Positions 1 to 9,281 of a DNA stretch of 64,000 nucleotides are shown piece by piece. Position 1 is the first letter of the stretch. Each line of letters opens with the position of its first letter. The position numbers and the translations under genes were made by a program. Source of the stretch: Streptomyces actuosus (GTDB lineage Bacteria; Actinomycetota; Actinomycetes; Streptomycetales; Streptomycetaceae). The notes under the pieces are model-generated. The model saw only the letters and a program-made list of their open reading frames with translations. It was not told the origin of the DNA and did not search any database. The DNA is taken from positions 594,648 through 658,647 of the forward strand of contig NZ_JAFFZS010000001.1 in NCBI RefSeq assembly GCF_016921115.1. Reading direction: 5' to 3'.

Positions 1-517
1 CGGCGCCGGTGATCAGCACGTCCTCGCCGACGAGCGGGAAGGAGAGCGCGGTGTGCACGGCGTTGCCGAACGGGTCGAAGATCGCCGCCACGTCGAGGTC
101 GACCGGCATCCGATGGACCCAGGCGTTGGAGGCGGGCAGGGCGACGTACTCGGCGAACGCGCCGTCGCGGCCGACGCCGAGTCCGACGGTGGCCCGGCAC
201 AGATGGCGGCGCCCGGCCAGGCAGTTGCGGCACTTGCCGCACACCAGGTGGCCCTCGCCGCTGACCAGGTCGCCGGCCTTGATGTCCGTGACGTCGCGGC
301 CGGTGTCGACGACCTCGCCGACGAACTCGTGCCCGACGACGAGGGGGGTGCGGATCGCCTGCTGGGCCCAGCCGTCCCAGGACCGGATGTGCAGGTCGGT
401 GCCGCAGATGCCGGTGCGCAGCACCTTGATGAGGACGTCGTCGGAGCCGACTTCGGGCTCCGGGACGTCCGCGAGCCACAGCCCGGGTTCCGCCTTCTGC
501 TTGACCAGCGCCTTCAA
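1..517 (-). CDS. tdh: L-threonine 3-dehydrogenase, N-terminal part (runs off the left edge)
   Basis: This is the first 172 or so residues of a zinc-dependent medium-chain dehydrogenase that oxidises L-threonine to 2-amino-3-ketobutyrate in the cytoplasm. The N-terminus [20 protein letters not shown], the catalytic zinc site ([10 protein letters not shown] and GHEFVGEV), and the structural zinc cluster with four closely spaced cysteines ([15 protein letters not shown]) are all visible and typical of Tdh. The start is TTG at 517, chosen because AGGAG lies 8 bases upstream and the protein begins exactly where the family begins. The cofactor-binding half is outside the window. The next gene in this direction (774-1349) is 256 bp away, so a separate promoter is likely. 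Threonine dehydrogenase is preferred over a generic alcohol dehydrogenase because of the N-terminal sequence. Confidence 0.9.
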   Translation of the reverse strand, partial: MKALVKQKAEPGLWLADVPEPEVGSDDVLIKVLRTGICGTDLHIRSWDGWAQQAIRTPLVVGHEFVGEVVDTGRDVTDIKAGDLVSGEGHLVCGKCRNCLAGRRHLCRATVGLGVGRDGAFAEYVALPASNAWVHRMPVDLDVAAIFDPFGNAVHTALSFPLVGEDVLITGA

Positions 518-773
518 CGCTACGGCTCCTGTGGGTGCGTTCCCGGGTGCGGGCATGCCGAGAGAGCCCGTGCCCGGGAGGGAAGTGGAATCGTGGAGCA
601 ATCTGCCGCACGTCGGGCGCCGCGGTCCATCGAGGTTTTCTTAAGCGCCGCCTCAGCTTTCCTTCACACCCACTGACCTGCACCGACAGAGGCGTTCCGG
701 CCCGGTCGGGGCGGCGCGCCGACACGCTCGGTGGAGCCCCGGACGCGCCCGTTCCGTCGGCCGGCGGGGCCGT

Positions 774-1349
774 TCACGGGGGCAGGCCGTCGGCAGCACT
801 GCGCTCCAGTCGGGCGACGAGGTCCGCGGCCGACGCCTTGATCGCGGCCAGGCCGTCCCTGCCCCAGGGCCGGGGCGTGGTGTCCGCCACGCTCACCGTG
901 CCGAGGACGGTGCCGGTGCTGTCGATGAGCGGGGCACCGAGGTAGGAGCGGATGCCGAAGTCGTCGACGACCGGGTTGCCGGCGAAGCGGGGGTAGTCGC
1001 GGACGTCCTCCAGGGCGAGGGCGCGACGGCGGACGACGACGTGCGGGCAGTAACCGTGGTCCCGCGGCAGGGTGCGGCCGAGTGCGGGGCGGGGCGTACC
1101 GCCGGGGGGCGGCGGGGGCGGGGCTGGTGCGTGCAGGCCCGCGAAGAACTGCCCTCCGTCGTGCGGGAAGTTGACCACCGCGTACGGCGCCCGGCTGAGG
1201 TCGGCGAGGTGGTGCGCGAAGGCGTCCAGGGCCGGTTCGGATCGCCGGCCCAGGCCGAGTGCGTGCAGCCGGGCCAGCCGGGCGGGGACGTCCCGGTCCT
1301 CCGGGGTGAGCAGCAGCCGACCGGCCGGGCGCGGTGGGTCGTAGCTCAT
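774..1349 (-). CDS. GAF-domain protein downstream of the conservon
   Basis: A 191-residue soluble protein made almost entirely of one GAF domain. Recognisable segments are YAVVNFPHDGGQFFAGL near residue 50, GYCPHVVVRRRALALEDVRD near 110, and YLGAPLIDSTGTVLGTVSV near 150, the usual GAF core. It has no kinase, phosphatase or DNA-binding domain, so it is probably a stand-alone sensor. The ATG at 1349 is the first start giving a GAF protein; longer frames upstream are shadows of cvnD. It lies 61 bp behind cvnD on the same strand and could be the last gene of the conservon operon. GAF proteins of this kind are common near Streptomyces conservons and SpoIIE phosphatases. The ligand is unknown. A proline stretch of about seven residues lies in the middle. 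Confidence 0.75.
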   Translation of the reverse strand: MSYDPPRPAGRLLLTPEDRDVPARLARLHALGLGRRSEPALDAFAHHLADLSRAPYAVVNFPHDGGQFFAGLHAPAPPPPPPGGTPRPALGRTLPRDHGYCPHVVVRRRALALEDVRDYPRFAGNPVVDDFGIRSYLGAPLIDSTGTVLGTVSVADTTPRPWGRDGLAAIKASAADLVARLERSAADGLPP

Positions 1350-1410
1350 GCCCGGGCTCCGGGCTGGTGGACGTGGCGCATGTACGGGCTCCGTGGCTGG
1401 TGGGCGGGCA

Positions 1411-2037
1411 TCACATGTGGGCGCCGCGGCTGGGCGCGGTGGTGGCGGGCGCGTGGGCGATGAGGTGCCGGACGAGGGTGAGCAGGGTCTGCACCCCGGA
1501 CGCGGAGATCCGGGCGTCGCAGCGCACCACCGGGACCCCGGGGTCCAGGTCGATCGCGGCGCGCACCTCCGCGGGGTCGTAGCGGTGCGAGCCGTCGAAC
1601 TCGTTGATCGCGACGATGAATCCGAGGCCGCGTTCCTCGAAGAAGTCGACGGCGGCGAAGCATTCCTCCAGTCGCCGGGTGTCGGCGAGGACGACGGCAC
1701 CGAGCGCGCCTTCGCACAGCTCGTCCCACATGAACCAGAAGCGTTCCTGGCCGGGGGTGCCGAAGAGGTACAGCACGTGCTCCGGATCGAGGGTGATACG
1801 GCCGAAGTCCATGGCGACGGTCGTCTCGACCTTGTTCTCGATGCCGTCGAGTTTGTCGGTCGCGGCACCGGCCGTGGTCAGCAGCTCCTCCGTACTGAGC
1901 GGCGCGATCTCGCTCACGGCACCGACGAAGGTGGTCTTGCCGACCCCGAAGCCGCCCGCCACGAGGATCTTCAGCGCGGTCGGGAAGGGGTCGCCGTCGT
2001 CGGTGTAAGCCGTCTCAGAGCTGTCGTCGTAGTCCAT
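1411..2037 (-). CDS. cvnD: CvnD-type small GTP/ATP-binding protein
   Basis: A 208-residue Ras/MglA-like GTPase, the fourth member of the Streptomyces conservon. The P-loop GGFGVGKTTFVG lies at residues 29-40, the switch-II region GTPGQERFWFMWDEL near 93-107, and a guanine-specificity-like segment AINEFDG near 143. The family acts as a membrane-associated signalling switch with the CvnA sensor and the CvnB roadblock protein. The start at 2037 overlaps the end of cvnC by 23 bases, which indicates translational coupling. The neighbours in order (cvnA, cvnB, cvnC, cvnD) are canonical. Which of the numbered conservons this is cannot be told from the sequence alone. Confidence 0.9.
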   Translation of the reverse strand: MDYDDSSETAYTDDGDPFPTALKILVAGGFGVGKTTFVGAVSEIAPLSTEELLTTAGAATDKLDGIENKVETTVAMDFGRITLDPEHVLYLFGTPGQERFWFMWDELCEGALGAVVLADTRRLEECFAAVDFFEERGLGFIVAINEFDGSHRYDPAEVRAAIDLDPGVPVVRCDARISASGVQTLLTLVRHLIAHAPATTAPSRGAHM

Positions 2038-2392
2038 CGAGCACTGCCTCCAGAAGGGCCCGGTCAGTGGGGTGGTCGTGGAACGCGGGGGGCTTGGTGG
2101 TCAGGGCTCCGCAGTCGACGAGGTCCGACAGCAGCACCTTGGTCACCGCCGCCGGCAGCTTCAGATGGGCGGCCACCTCGGCCACCGGCATCGGCGCCCG
2201 GCACAGCTCCAGTGCCTGCGCGTGCTCGGGGCCGAGGTAGCCGAAAGGGGTGGCACCGGTGGCCATGAGCTGCGACATCAGGTCGAGCGGGACGGTGGGC
2301 CGGGTGCGGCCGTTGCTGACGGTGAAGGGCCGCACCAGACGCCCGGCCGCGTCGTCGAGCCAGGGTCCGTCGCCGGCCGCCGCCACGCTCAA
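2015..2392 (-). CDS. cvnC: CvnC, DUF742 winged-helix-like protein
   Basis: A 125-residue DUF742 protein, third gene of the conservon. The family hallmark RLVRPFTVSNGRT occurs near residues 18-30, followed by PLDLMSQL and a helical segment (PMPVAEVAAHLKLPAAVTKVLLSDLVDCGAL) resembling a winged helix-turn-helix. Its biochemical role is not established; it is always found between the roadblock protein and the GTPase and is thought to act as an adaptor. Its start overlaps the stop of cvnB (2389) by 4 bases and its end overlaps cvnD, so the B-C-D genes are tightly coupled. Confidence 0.9.
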   Translation of the reverse strand: MSVAAAGDGPWLDDAAGRLVRPFTVSNGRTRPTVPLDLMSQLMATGATPFGYLGPEHAQALELCRAPMPVAEVAAHLKLPAAVTKVLLSDLVDCGALTTKPPAFHDHPTDRALLEAVLDGLRRQL

Positions 2393-2823
2393 GGCCGCAT
2401 CACCGTCGGTTCCCCCGCCTGCTGCCGGGGTGCGGTGACGAGGTAGGGGCGGACGCTCTTCACCAGCATCGCCATCTCGTAGCCGAGGACCGCCGCGTCG
2501 GCCTCGCGGCCGGCGAGCACGGCGAGGCAGGTGCCGGAGCCGGCGGTGGTGACGAACAGCAGCGTCGAGTCGAGTTCGACGACGACCTGACGGACGTCGC
2601 CGCCGTCGCCGAAGCGGACTCCGGCGCTGCGGCCGAGGGAGTACAGGCCGGAGGCCAGGGCGGCCATGTGGTCGGCGCTGTCCGGGTCGAGTCCGTGGAC
2701 GGACTTCACGAGCCCGTCGTTGGACAGCAGCACGGCACTGGTGGTGTGCGGTACGCGCTGCACGAGGCCGCTCATCAGCCAGTCGAGGTCGGAGACACGG
2801 CCGGTCGGCGCGTCGCTCGCCAT
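2389..2823 (-). CDS. cvnB: CvnB, roadblock/LC7 domain protein
   Basis: A 144-residue roadblock/LC7 protein, expected to bind the CvnD GTPase. The sequence DLDWLMSGLVQRVPHTTSAV, the central LLSNDGLVKSVHGLD and the closing FVTTAGSGTCLAVLAG follow the family pattern. The ATG at 2823 is preceded by AAGGAG with 10 bases spacing and gives the family's usual length. A longer in-frame start at 2943 would begin inside the cvnA stop codon (ATGA) and add about 40 Pro/Thr-rich residues; this longer form cannot be excluded because the other conservon junctions use such overlaps. The 116 bases between this start and cvnA otherwise contain nothing. Confidence 0.9.
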   Translation of the reverse strand: MASDAPTGRVSDLDWLMSGLVQRVPHTTSAVLLSNDGLVKSVHGLDPDSADHMAALASGLYSLGRSAGVRFGDGGDVRQVVVELDSTLLFVTTAGSGTCLAVLAGREADAAVLGYEMAMLVKSVRPYLVTAPRQQAGEPTVMRP

Positions 2824-2939
2824 GGTGGATCGACTCCTTGGGATACGAAGGTCAGCGGGAGCGCTCGGGGCGGAGCTGAGCGTGGGGCGGGGACTGGTAC
2901 CGGGAGTGGGGCCGGTACCCGGGGTGGTGCGGGTGGTGG

Positions 2940-5006
2940 TCATCCGGCCGGTGCGCTCCCGTCGTGCCGGGTGGTCGGGGCGGTGTGCTCGGGGCCCGGC
3001 TCGGCCCGGCCGTCCCGGGCGCGCGGTGCCCCGGACGCCGGGCCCGTGGGGACGGCGCGCGCCTCGGATGCGGCCGGGGGCGGTTCGTCGGCGGGGCGCC
3101 GAGCCGTCGGGGTCGTGGACTCCGGGGGCGGTCCGGCATCCGGACGGGGGCCCGGGCCGGCCTCGGCGAGACCGATTCCGCGCTGGAAGGCGGCCATCAG
3201 GCCGGGGTCGTGACCGGCGGGCTGCTCGGACTCCGGGCGCGACGCGGGGCCTCCGCGCAGCTGGGGGACGAGGTGTTCCCGGGCGCGGCGGCGGGGCAGC
3301 CGGGGCGGGCCCGCGGTGCCGTGGGCGGGCCCGACACGCGGTAGGGCCGGTGAGCCGCCGTCGTCCTCGACGGCGGGCCGGTCCTCGGCATGGATGCCGG
3401 GCGGCGCGGCGGCGGGGTTGACCCGGTCCTCGTGTCTCCCGCGCACGGGAAGCGGCGCCGGGGGCCCGTCGGGGTCCCGGGCCGCGCGGGGCGCGGGCGG
3501 CGCGGCCGCGGGTGCGCGGGTGTCGAGGTCCACGGGCCGGGGCGGGCCGGCCGGGTCGGAGGTGTCGTACTCCGGGTGGTGCGGTGCGGCGGGGACGTCC
3601 GCGGGGTCGCGGTCCGCCCGGCGGTGCCCGGCATGGGGCACGGTCGTGGCCGCCACGGGGCCGGGATCCCCGGTCGGGGAGGTGCGCGGGGAGGGCTGCG
3701 GCGCGGCCGGCGCGGTGCGGGGCTCCGGGGCGGCGGGCGGCAGGGCCGCCGGCGTGCCCGCGGGAGCCGGTCCCGTCCCGCCCACGACGCCTTCCTGCCC
3801 CGGCTGCGCCGCGGCGGATCCGTCCGCTCCCCGCGCCGCGCCGAGCACGTCCTGCGGGACGACGAGGACGGCTTGGACACCGCCGTAGATGTTGCTCTGG
3901 AGGCGGACCCGGATTCCGTGGCGCCGGGCCAGCTGCGAGACGACGAACAGCCCGATACGGCCGTCGGCCAGCAGCCGGCCGACGTTGACCTGGTCGGGGT
4001 CGGCGAGCAGGGCGTTCATCCGGTGCTGCTCCTCGACCGGCATGCCGAGGCCGCGGTCCTCGACCTCGACGGCGAGCCCGGAGGTGACCAGGTTGGCGCG
4101 GAGCAGCACCTGGGTGTGCGGGGCCGAGAAGACCGTGGCGTTCTCGACGAGTTCGGCGAGGAGGTGGATGACGTCGGCGACGGCGTGCCCGCGCACCTCG
4201 CCGTCGACGGGCGGCACGAGTTTGACCCGGGAGTACTGCTCGACCTCGGCGATGGCCGAGCGCAGCACCTCCGTCATGGGGACGGGGTTGCTCCACTGAC
4301 GCCGGGAGACGGCGCCGCCGAGCACCGCGAGGTTCTCGGCGTGGCGGCGGATGCGGGTGGCGAGGTGGTCGACGTGGAAGAGCCCCTTGAGCAGGTCGGG
4401 GTCCTCCATCTCGTTCTCCAGCTCGTCGAGGATGGAGATCTCGCGGTGCACGAGGGACTGAAGTCGCCGGGCGAGGTTGACGAAGACCTCCAGCTTCTGC
4501 CGGCTGCCGGCCTGGCTGGAGAGCTGCGCGCGGGCCAGGTCGGCGGCGAGCAGCTCGAACTCGTCGGCGTCGGCGGGCGGCTGGCCGCGGGTCTTGCGCT
4601 GCGGCGGGGCGTCGCCGCGGCGGAGCGCCTCGACGAGGGAGCGCAGATCGGCCTCGCCGCGCGCACTGTTGCGGCGCAGTGCGCCGATGCGCTCGCTGAT
4701 TCCCCTGGCGGCCCGGCCGGCGGCCACGGCGGCGATGACGATCCCCGCTCCGGCGACCGACGCGGCGCCGGCCAGGACGGCCCACAGGGAGAGGCCGGGC
4801 CGGGTGCCGCTGGAGCGCACGGCGAAGAGGACGGCCGCGCAGGCGCTGAGGGCGACCGCGACGGGCGGGAGGACGGCCAGACGCAGGAGCTGTGGCCGTA
4901 TGTGGGTCTCGGGCACGGCGGGGAGGGTGCGGGCTACCGGCCGCCCGTGCCGCCCGCCGCCCTCACGGCGGTCGGCGCGCGCGGCCGGTGCGCGGAGGTG
5001 AGACAT
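2940..5006 (-). CDS. cvnA: CvnA, sensor histidine-kinase-like protein of the conservon
   Basis: A 688-residue membrane sensor. Two hydrophobic segments lie near residues 42-65 (LLRLAVLPPVAVALSACAAVLFAV) and 73-97, with almost no extracytoplasmic loop, followed by a helical dimerisation region (VNLARRLQSLVHREISILDELE) and an HATPase_c domain: N box LLAELVENATVFS, G1 box VEDRGLGM and a later DGRIGLFVVSQLA. From about residue 385 onward the remaining 300 residues are Pro/Ala/Gly/Arg-rich and look disordered, as in many CvnA proteins. It heads the operon cvnA-D. The upstream 586 bp carries no gene, so the operon promoter should be there. Confidence 0.9.
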   Translation of the reverse strand: MSHLRAPAARADRREGGGRHGRPVARTLPAVPETHIRPQLLRLAVLPPVAVALSACAAVLFAVRSSGTRPGLSLWAVLAGAASVAGAGIVIAAVAAGRAARGISERIGALRRNSARGEADLRSLVEALRRGDAPPQRKTRGQPPADADEFELLAADLARAQLSSQAGSRQKLEVFVNLARRLQSLVHREISILDELENEMEDPDLLKGLFHVDHLATRIRRHAENLAVLGGAVSRRQWSNPVPMTEVLRSAIAEVEQYSRVKLVPPVDGEVRGHAVADVIHLLAELVENATVFSAPHTQVLLRANLVTSGLAVEVEDRGLGMPVEEQHRMNALLADPDQVNVGRLLADGRIGLFVVSQLARRHGIRVRLQSNIYGGVQAVLVVPQDVLGAARGADGSAAAQPGQEGVVGGTGPAPAGTPAALPPAAPEPRTAPAAPQPSPRTSPTGDPGPVAATTVPHAGHRRADRDPADVPAAPHHPEYDTSDPAGPPRPVDLDTRAPAAAPPAPRAARDPDGPPAPLPVRGRHEDRVNPAAAPPGIHAEDRPAVEDDGGSPALPRVGPAHGTAGPPRLPRRRAREHLVPQLRGGPASRPESEQPAGHDPGLMAAFQRGIGLAEAGPGPRPDAGPPPESTTPTARRPADEPPPAASEARAVPTGPASGAPRARDGRAEPGPEHTAPTTRHDGSAPAG

Positions 5007-5592
5007 CGGTGTCCTCGTACTGGTCCGTCGGGCCTGTTTGCTCGCGCATGGTGCGCAACTCGGCCACTCACAGTAGTCGCCAACGCATCAGGTGCGATGG
5101 GCAGTTGACAAAGTCACCCGCAAAGCGTCCCACTCTGGTATGAGGGCTCGCACGAACGATCGACAACCCGCACTCGAGTCCGCCCCGATCCAGCCCCCTT
5201 TCGATCTATTCTGATCACATCCGGCCGTAAGCGATCGCAAATCGGACCACACCTCGGGCTGGGGGATGTCCTGTCCCTGCCGGTGCCTCTTCCGGGACGA
5301 CGCGACCCGACCGCAGGACGCCGTCGGCGGGCACCGCAGCATTCACCCGCGAAGGGGAGTGGTCGTGTCACGAGGCGGTCGAAATGCGTCGGCCGGTGGC
5401 CGCCTCCGGTCCCCGTCCGATCCCCGACCGCTCGGCCCCCGGCCCGGAACCGCTCCCGCGCGGCGCACAGCCGACGCCGGTCGCGCGTCGCCGCGCCGAC
5501 GGGCCGGGGCGTCCGCTACGCCGAATGCCCGTCCGCACGCCGGTCGGCCTGCCGCGGGCGGCACGGGCGGTATGCGGTCGTGGCGGCCTGTG
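5007..5592. other. Intergenic region upstream of cvnA
   Basis: No convincing gene is present in these 586 bp between cvnA and the DUF429 gene, both read leftward. The short frames have Arg/Pro-rich shadow composition. The stretch near 5100-5230 is noticeably less GC-rich than its surroundings (for example AAAGTCACCCGCAAAG and GATCTATTCTGATCACATCC), as expected for the cvnA promoter region, but I see no promoter clear enough to assign. Confidence 0.5.
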
Positions 5593-6384
5593 TCAGGGGA
5601 CGAGCGCCGCGAGGCTGCAGCCGGGGAGGTGGATCCAGCCCTCCCGCTCGGCCGCCGCCCGTTCGGCCGCGGTCCGCGGCCCCCGGGTCCCGCCGATCTG
5701 GACGGCGCGCGCGACGAGCGCGCACAGGAGCGCGTCGAGACGGTCGTGGCTGTCGACGCACTGCGCCCGCACCGGTTCCGGCAGCACCACTCCCAGACCC
5801 TGCTCCACCGACCGCACGATGTCCTCCCGGACCGGCCCGGCCTCCGTCCCGGCCCGCTTGTAGCTGGTGCGGGGGCGGATGCCCCAGCACCGCAGGGCGG
5901 CGGCCGGGTACACCTCCGCCACCTGACCCGAGCCGTCCCGGGGCACCGGCGCGTCCGGGGAGCCGAGCGCGGCCAGCAGCCGGACGGCGCGCAGCGCCAC
6001 GACGCCCAGCAGATCGGTGGAGACCGACAGGGGTGGCCGCATCCGGGTCGCCTTCCAGGTGAGGTCGTCGGTGAGCCGGAACCTCAGCGGGTCCAGCCCG
6101 GCCCGGCCGTCCTCCCGTTCCTCGTAACGCACCGGGGCAGGCAGCGGCTCGCCCCGGTGGTGGGCGCCGACGGTCGCCACGAAGCTCGACGGCCACCCGA
6201 GCGGGCAGTCGAGGCCCGTCCTGTCTGCGGCGCGGATGAGGGCCAGCAGGTCCTCGTCCCCCTCCGGTGCCAGGAACTCGGGGGTGAGCCCGCTCCCGCC
6301 GCCCCAGACGACACGGCACACCGCGGTGCGCCGCGCGCTCGCGGCCAGATCGACGCCGACCGTCACCGCCCTCGGACCCGTCAT
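5593..6384 (-). CDS. DUF429 family protein (predicted RNase H-like fold)
   Basis: A 263-residue DUF429 protein. Family features are the N-terminal VTVGVDLAASARRTAVCRV (an acidic residue on the first strand of an RNase H-like fold), the segment GLDCPLGWPSSFVA near residue 65, RLTDDLTWK near 105, VAEVYPAAALRCWGI near 155, and the C-terminal DSHDRLDALLCALVARA near 210-226. The conserved acidic residues suggest a metal-dependent nuclease-like fold, but no substrate is known for the family. The start at 6384 (MTGPRAVTVG) is preferred; an ATG six codons upstream is also in frame. It stands alone, with the heptamer repeat array upstream. Confidence 0.75.
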   Translation of the reverse strand: MTGPRAVTVGVDLAASARRTAVCRVVWGGGSGLTPEFLAPEGDEDLLALIRAADRTGLDCPLGWPSSFVATVGAHHRGEPLPAPVRYEEREDGRAGLDPLRFRLTDDLTWKATRMRPPLSVSTDLLGVVALRAVRLLAALGSPDAPVPRDGSGQVAEVYPAAALRCWGIRPRTSYKRAGTEAGPVREDIVRSVEQGLGVVLPEPVRAQCVDSHDRLDALLCALVARAVQIGGTRGPRTAAERAAAEREGWIHLPGCSLAALVP

Positions 6385-6501
6385 ACGCCCATCCTGGGGC
6401 ATCCTCCCGGCGGTCCGCGCCTGCCTGCGGCCTGACGGCCCATCAGGGTCGGTCGCCAGGGCGACCGACCGGGTCGTCGCCGAACCAGCCGCCGCCCCGT
6501 C

Positions 6502-6585
6502 GGCTCACGGCTCACGGCTCACGGCTCACGGGCAACGGGCAACGGGCAACGGGCAACGGGCAACGGGCAACGGGCAACGGGCAAC
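6502..6585. repeat. Heptamer minisatellite: 4 x GGCTCAC then 8 x GGGCAAC
   Basis: Twelve perfect 7-bp units stand head to tail: four GGCTCAC (6502-6529) followed by eight GGGCAAC (6530-6585). The two unit types differ at three positions. The array is directly followed by CGAC-rich sequence (GACGACCGACGACCGACGAC). It lies between the start of the DUF429 gene and the SpoIIE-type phosphatase at 6909, in sequence without a supported gene. Such arrays typically change copy number by slippage. Confidence 0.97.
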
Positions 6586-6908
6586 GGGACGACCGACGAC
6601 CGACGACCTGACGAAGTGTGGGTTCCGCGAACCGGCCCGACGGGCCCGCACCTCGGCGTACGCCTCCGGACCCGGCGGCGCCTTCGAGGAGGTGCTGCCG
6701 CGGCGCGTGCGCCAGCACGCGTCGGCCCGGCCGGGCCGACGCGGGAGAATGCCGGTCCGGCGCGTCACGTCGGCCGGAGGAGCCGCGGGACGACGACCGT
6801 CCGTGCCCGTCCGCACGAGGAAGGTTGTGGCGGGTCCGGCCGGGAGGCGGGCATGGTGGCGGCGCACCGGGCAGAATCGACTGAGGCAGAACGTGACGGA
6901 GGTGCCGT

Positions 6909-8663
6909 GTGCGGACGACAGCGGGTCGGTGGCGCTCCCGGCCCGGCCCATGGGTTCCCCGAGGGCGCCGGGCCCTGCGGGACGTCCTGTCCCCGGTGGC
7001 CGAGGTACTGGGAGCACGTCACCGGCTGGCCTGGCTGAACGCGGCGGGTCTACGCATCGGCACCACGCTGGATCTGCGCCGCACAGCCGAGGAGCTGGCC
7101 GACTTCACCGTGCCCGAACTCGCCGACGGCTGCGCGGTGGACCTGCTGGAGTCGGTCCTCCGCTTCCAGGAGGGCGACCGCCGCGACGGACACGAGGGCG
7201 CCCTGCTGCGGGCCATGGCGGTGTCCCAGGTCCACGGGCTGGAGCTGGCCCCCGATCCGGTGGGGCAGCCGTCCGTGCACACCCTTCAGCGCCTGGGCGC
7301 GCAGTGCCTGACCTCCCGCAGACCCGTCCTGGTCGGCCGGATGACCCGGGCCGACCACGACGCGGTCGCCCCCGGTCCCGAGGCGGCGGAGCTGATGCGC
7401 CGGGCGGGCGTGCACTCGTACATGGCGGTCCCGCTGATCGCCCGGGGGGAGCTCCTCGGGCTGGCCGACTTCATCCGGGCGGGCAGGCGTCCCGCGTTCA
7501 CCCGCGCCGACCTGGCCCTGGCCATGGAGCTGGCCTCGAAGGCGGCCGTGTACATCGACAACGCGCGCCTGTACGGCCGGGAGCGCCTCCAGGGCGTCAT
7601 GCTGCAGCGGACCCTGCTGCCCCGGGCCACCCCACGCACTCCCGGGCTGGAGGTGTCCTCGTGCTACACCCCCACCCCGGACCCGGCCGGAGTGGGCGGC
7701 GACTGGTTCGACGTGGTGGCGCTGCCTGGCGGTCGGAGCGCGGTGATGGTCGGGGACGTGATGGGTCGGGGGCTGGCCGCGGCGGCGACGATGGGCAGAC
7801 TGCGTACGGCGGCCCGGACGCTGATGGCACTGGACATCGCCCCGGAGCGGATGCTGGCCCGCCTCGACCTGGCCGTCCGCGATCTGGAGGAGGAGCAGGT
7901 GGCCACGTGCCTGTGCGCGGTGTACGACCCGTGCAGCAGCACGTTCCGCATCGCCAGCGCCGGCCACCCGCCGCCTCTGCTGACCCTGGACGACGGCACC
8001 GACTGCTACGTCGACCTGCCGGTCGGGGCACCGCTGGGTACCGGGGTGATCCCGTACGACCCGGTCGAGTGCACGGTGGCGCCGGGCGGGCGGCTGATGC
8101 TGTACACCGACGGGCTCATCAGATCCCGCACGACCGACGTCGACGCGCAGCTGGCCGGTCTGAGGCGAACCGCCCGTGAGGCGCTCCCCCAGGCAGCGGC
8201 GGTCTGCGACGCGGTCCGGTCCCGGCCTGGCGGGGACCCCGAGGACGACGCCATCGTCCTCATCGCCGGGACGGTACCGGTCACCCCCGGCGACGAGGCG
8301 CACACGTGCGCGCTGCCGCCCGACGGATCCGCCGCGTCCCGGGCCCGGCGCACCGTGCGCGAGGTGCTGCCGAAGTGGGGACTGCCGGACCTGGTCGACA
8401 GCACCGAACTCGTGGTGAGCGAACTGGTGGGCAACGCCCTGCGCTACGGACACGCCCCGGGCGAGCTGCGGCTGGTACGGCACGAGCGGCTGACGGTGGA
8501 GGTGTCCGACACGGGCCCGGATCTGCCGCAGATCCAGCATGCCGAGCTCAGCGACGAGGGGGGCCGCGGACTGCAGCTGATCAACATGATGTGCCGGCGC
8601 TGGGGGGCGTGCCGCACCCCGGCCGGAAAGGTCGTCTGGGCGGAGCAGGACCTGCCGTCCTGA
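6909..8663 (+). CDS. GAF-PP2C (SpoIIE)-HATPase regulatory phosphatase
   Basis: A 584-residue three-domain regulator. A GAF-type sensory region (about residues 35-195, with LGLADFIRAGR near 185) leads into a SpoIIE/PP2C phosphatase domain (about 215-430) with the motifs GVGGDWFDVVAL, VMVGDVMGRGL and LYTDGLIRSR that carry the metal-binding aspartates. A C-terminal HATPase domain (about 455-580) has ELVVSELVGNALRYG and a degenerate DEGGRGLQLI. This combination fits a partner-switching module acting on anti-anti-sigma factors. The GTG at 6909 is preferred because GGAGG lies 6 bases upstream. A related phosphatase follows on the same strand after 618 bp. Confidence 0.88.
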   Translation: MRTTAGRWRSRPGPWVPRGRRALRDVLSPVAEVLGARHRLAWLNAAGLRIGTTLDLRRTAEELADFTVPELADGCAVDLLESVLRFQEGDRRDGHEGALLRAMAVSQVHGLELAPDPVGQPSVHTLQRLGAQCLTSRRPVLVGRMTRADHDAVAPGPEAAELMRRAGVHSYMAVPLIARGELLGLADFIRAGRRPAFTRADLALAMELASKAAVYIDNARLYGRERLQGVMLQRTLLPRATPRTPGLEVSSCYTPTPDPAGVGGDWFDVVALPGGRSAVMVGDVMGRGLAAAATMGRLRTAARTLMALDIAPERMLARLDLAVRDLEEEQVATCLCAVYDPCSSTFRIASAGHPPPLLTLDDGTDCYVDLPVGAPLGTGVIPYDPVECTVAPGGRLMLYTDGLIRSRTTDVDAQLAGLRRTAREALPQAAAVCDAVRSRPGGDPEDDAIVLIAGTVPVTPGDEAHTCALPPDGSAASRARRTVREVLPKWGLPDLVDSTELVVSELVGNALRYGHAPGELRLVRHERLTVEVSDTGPDLPQIQHAELSDEGGRGLQLINMMCRRWGACRTPAGKVVWAEQDLPS

Positions 8664-9281
8664 CGGCGCGGACGGCAGGACCGCACGGACGGCAGGTGCG
8701 GCGCCGACAGCAGCTGCCGCGCGAATGCCGCGCGAATAGGTGCGGCGCGAACGGCCGGGTCGGCCGGGGCAGGGAGCCCGGGAGGGTGATGGAGCCCGGG
8801 GACTGCGGGCCGCGCGTCCCCGGCCGCCGCCGGGCCGGTTTCCGCCGCACCCCCACTCCCCTGGCACGTCCCGTGGCGGCACGTTCCCGCGCTACGTCCC
8901 GAGGGAGCGGTACGCCCCCGGGGCGGGACCGGCCGGACGGGCGCTCGCGCCCCGACGGGGCGACCATGGTGGTGTGACAACGCGACTGGGCCGGGCCGGC
9001 CGCGTCCGTGCGCGCCGGTTCCGCCGGCTCACCGGCCCGCGTACCCGCCGCGGTCCCGTCGACCGCGCGCCGGGCGAGCGGAACGGCCGGGCGCCCCTGC
9101 GCGGCGCGGCGGGCCGCGTCCGCACCGAGGTGCGCGGTGCCCCGGTGCAGTGGCCCCGCGCCGGCGGACGGCAAGGAGGAGGAAGGGACTCCGCGGACGC
9201 GTCCGCGGTCCCCGTGCACGCCGGCCACCACGCTCCGCCGGGCCGGGACCCCGCTGCCGTTCGTCGGCGAGGAGGCGTCCG
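8664..9281. other. Intergenic region between the two PP2C genes
   Basis: These 618 bp hold no gene I can support; the open frames are all Arg/Pro/Gly-rich. The only functional element I can point to is GGAGG at 9271-9275, the ribosome-binding site of the next gene. The first 80 bases contain imperfect repeats of GGACGGCAGG and CCGCGCGAAT. The spacing suggests the second phosphatase has its own promoter. Confidence 0.5.

Noticed and set aside
7050..8882. A 610-codon minus-strand frame over the first PP2C gene.
   Set aside because: Antisense shadow; the plus strand carries intact phosphatase motifs with a good start.
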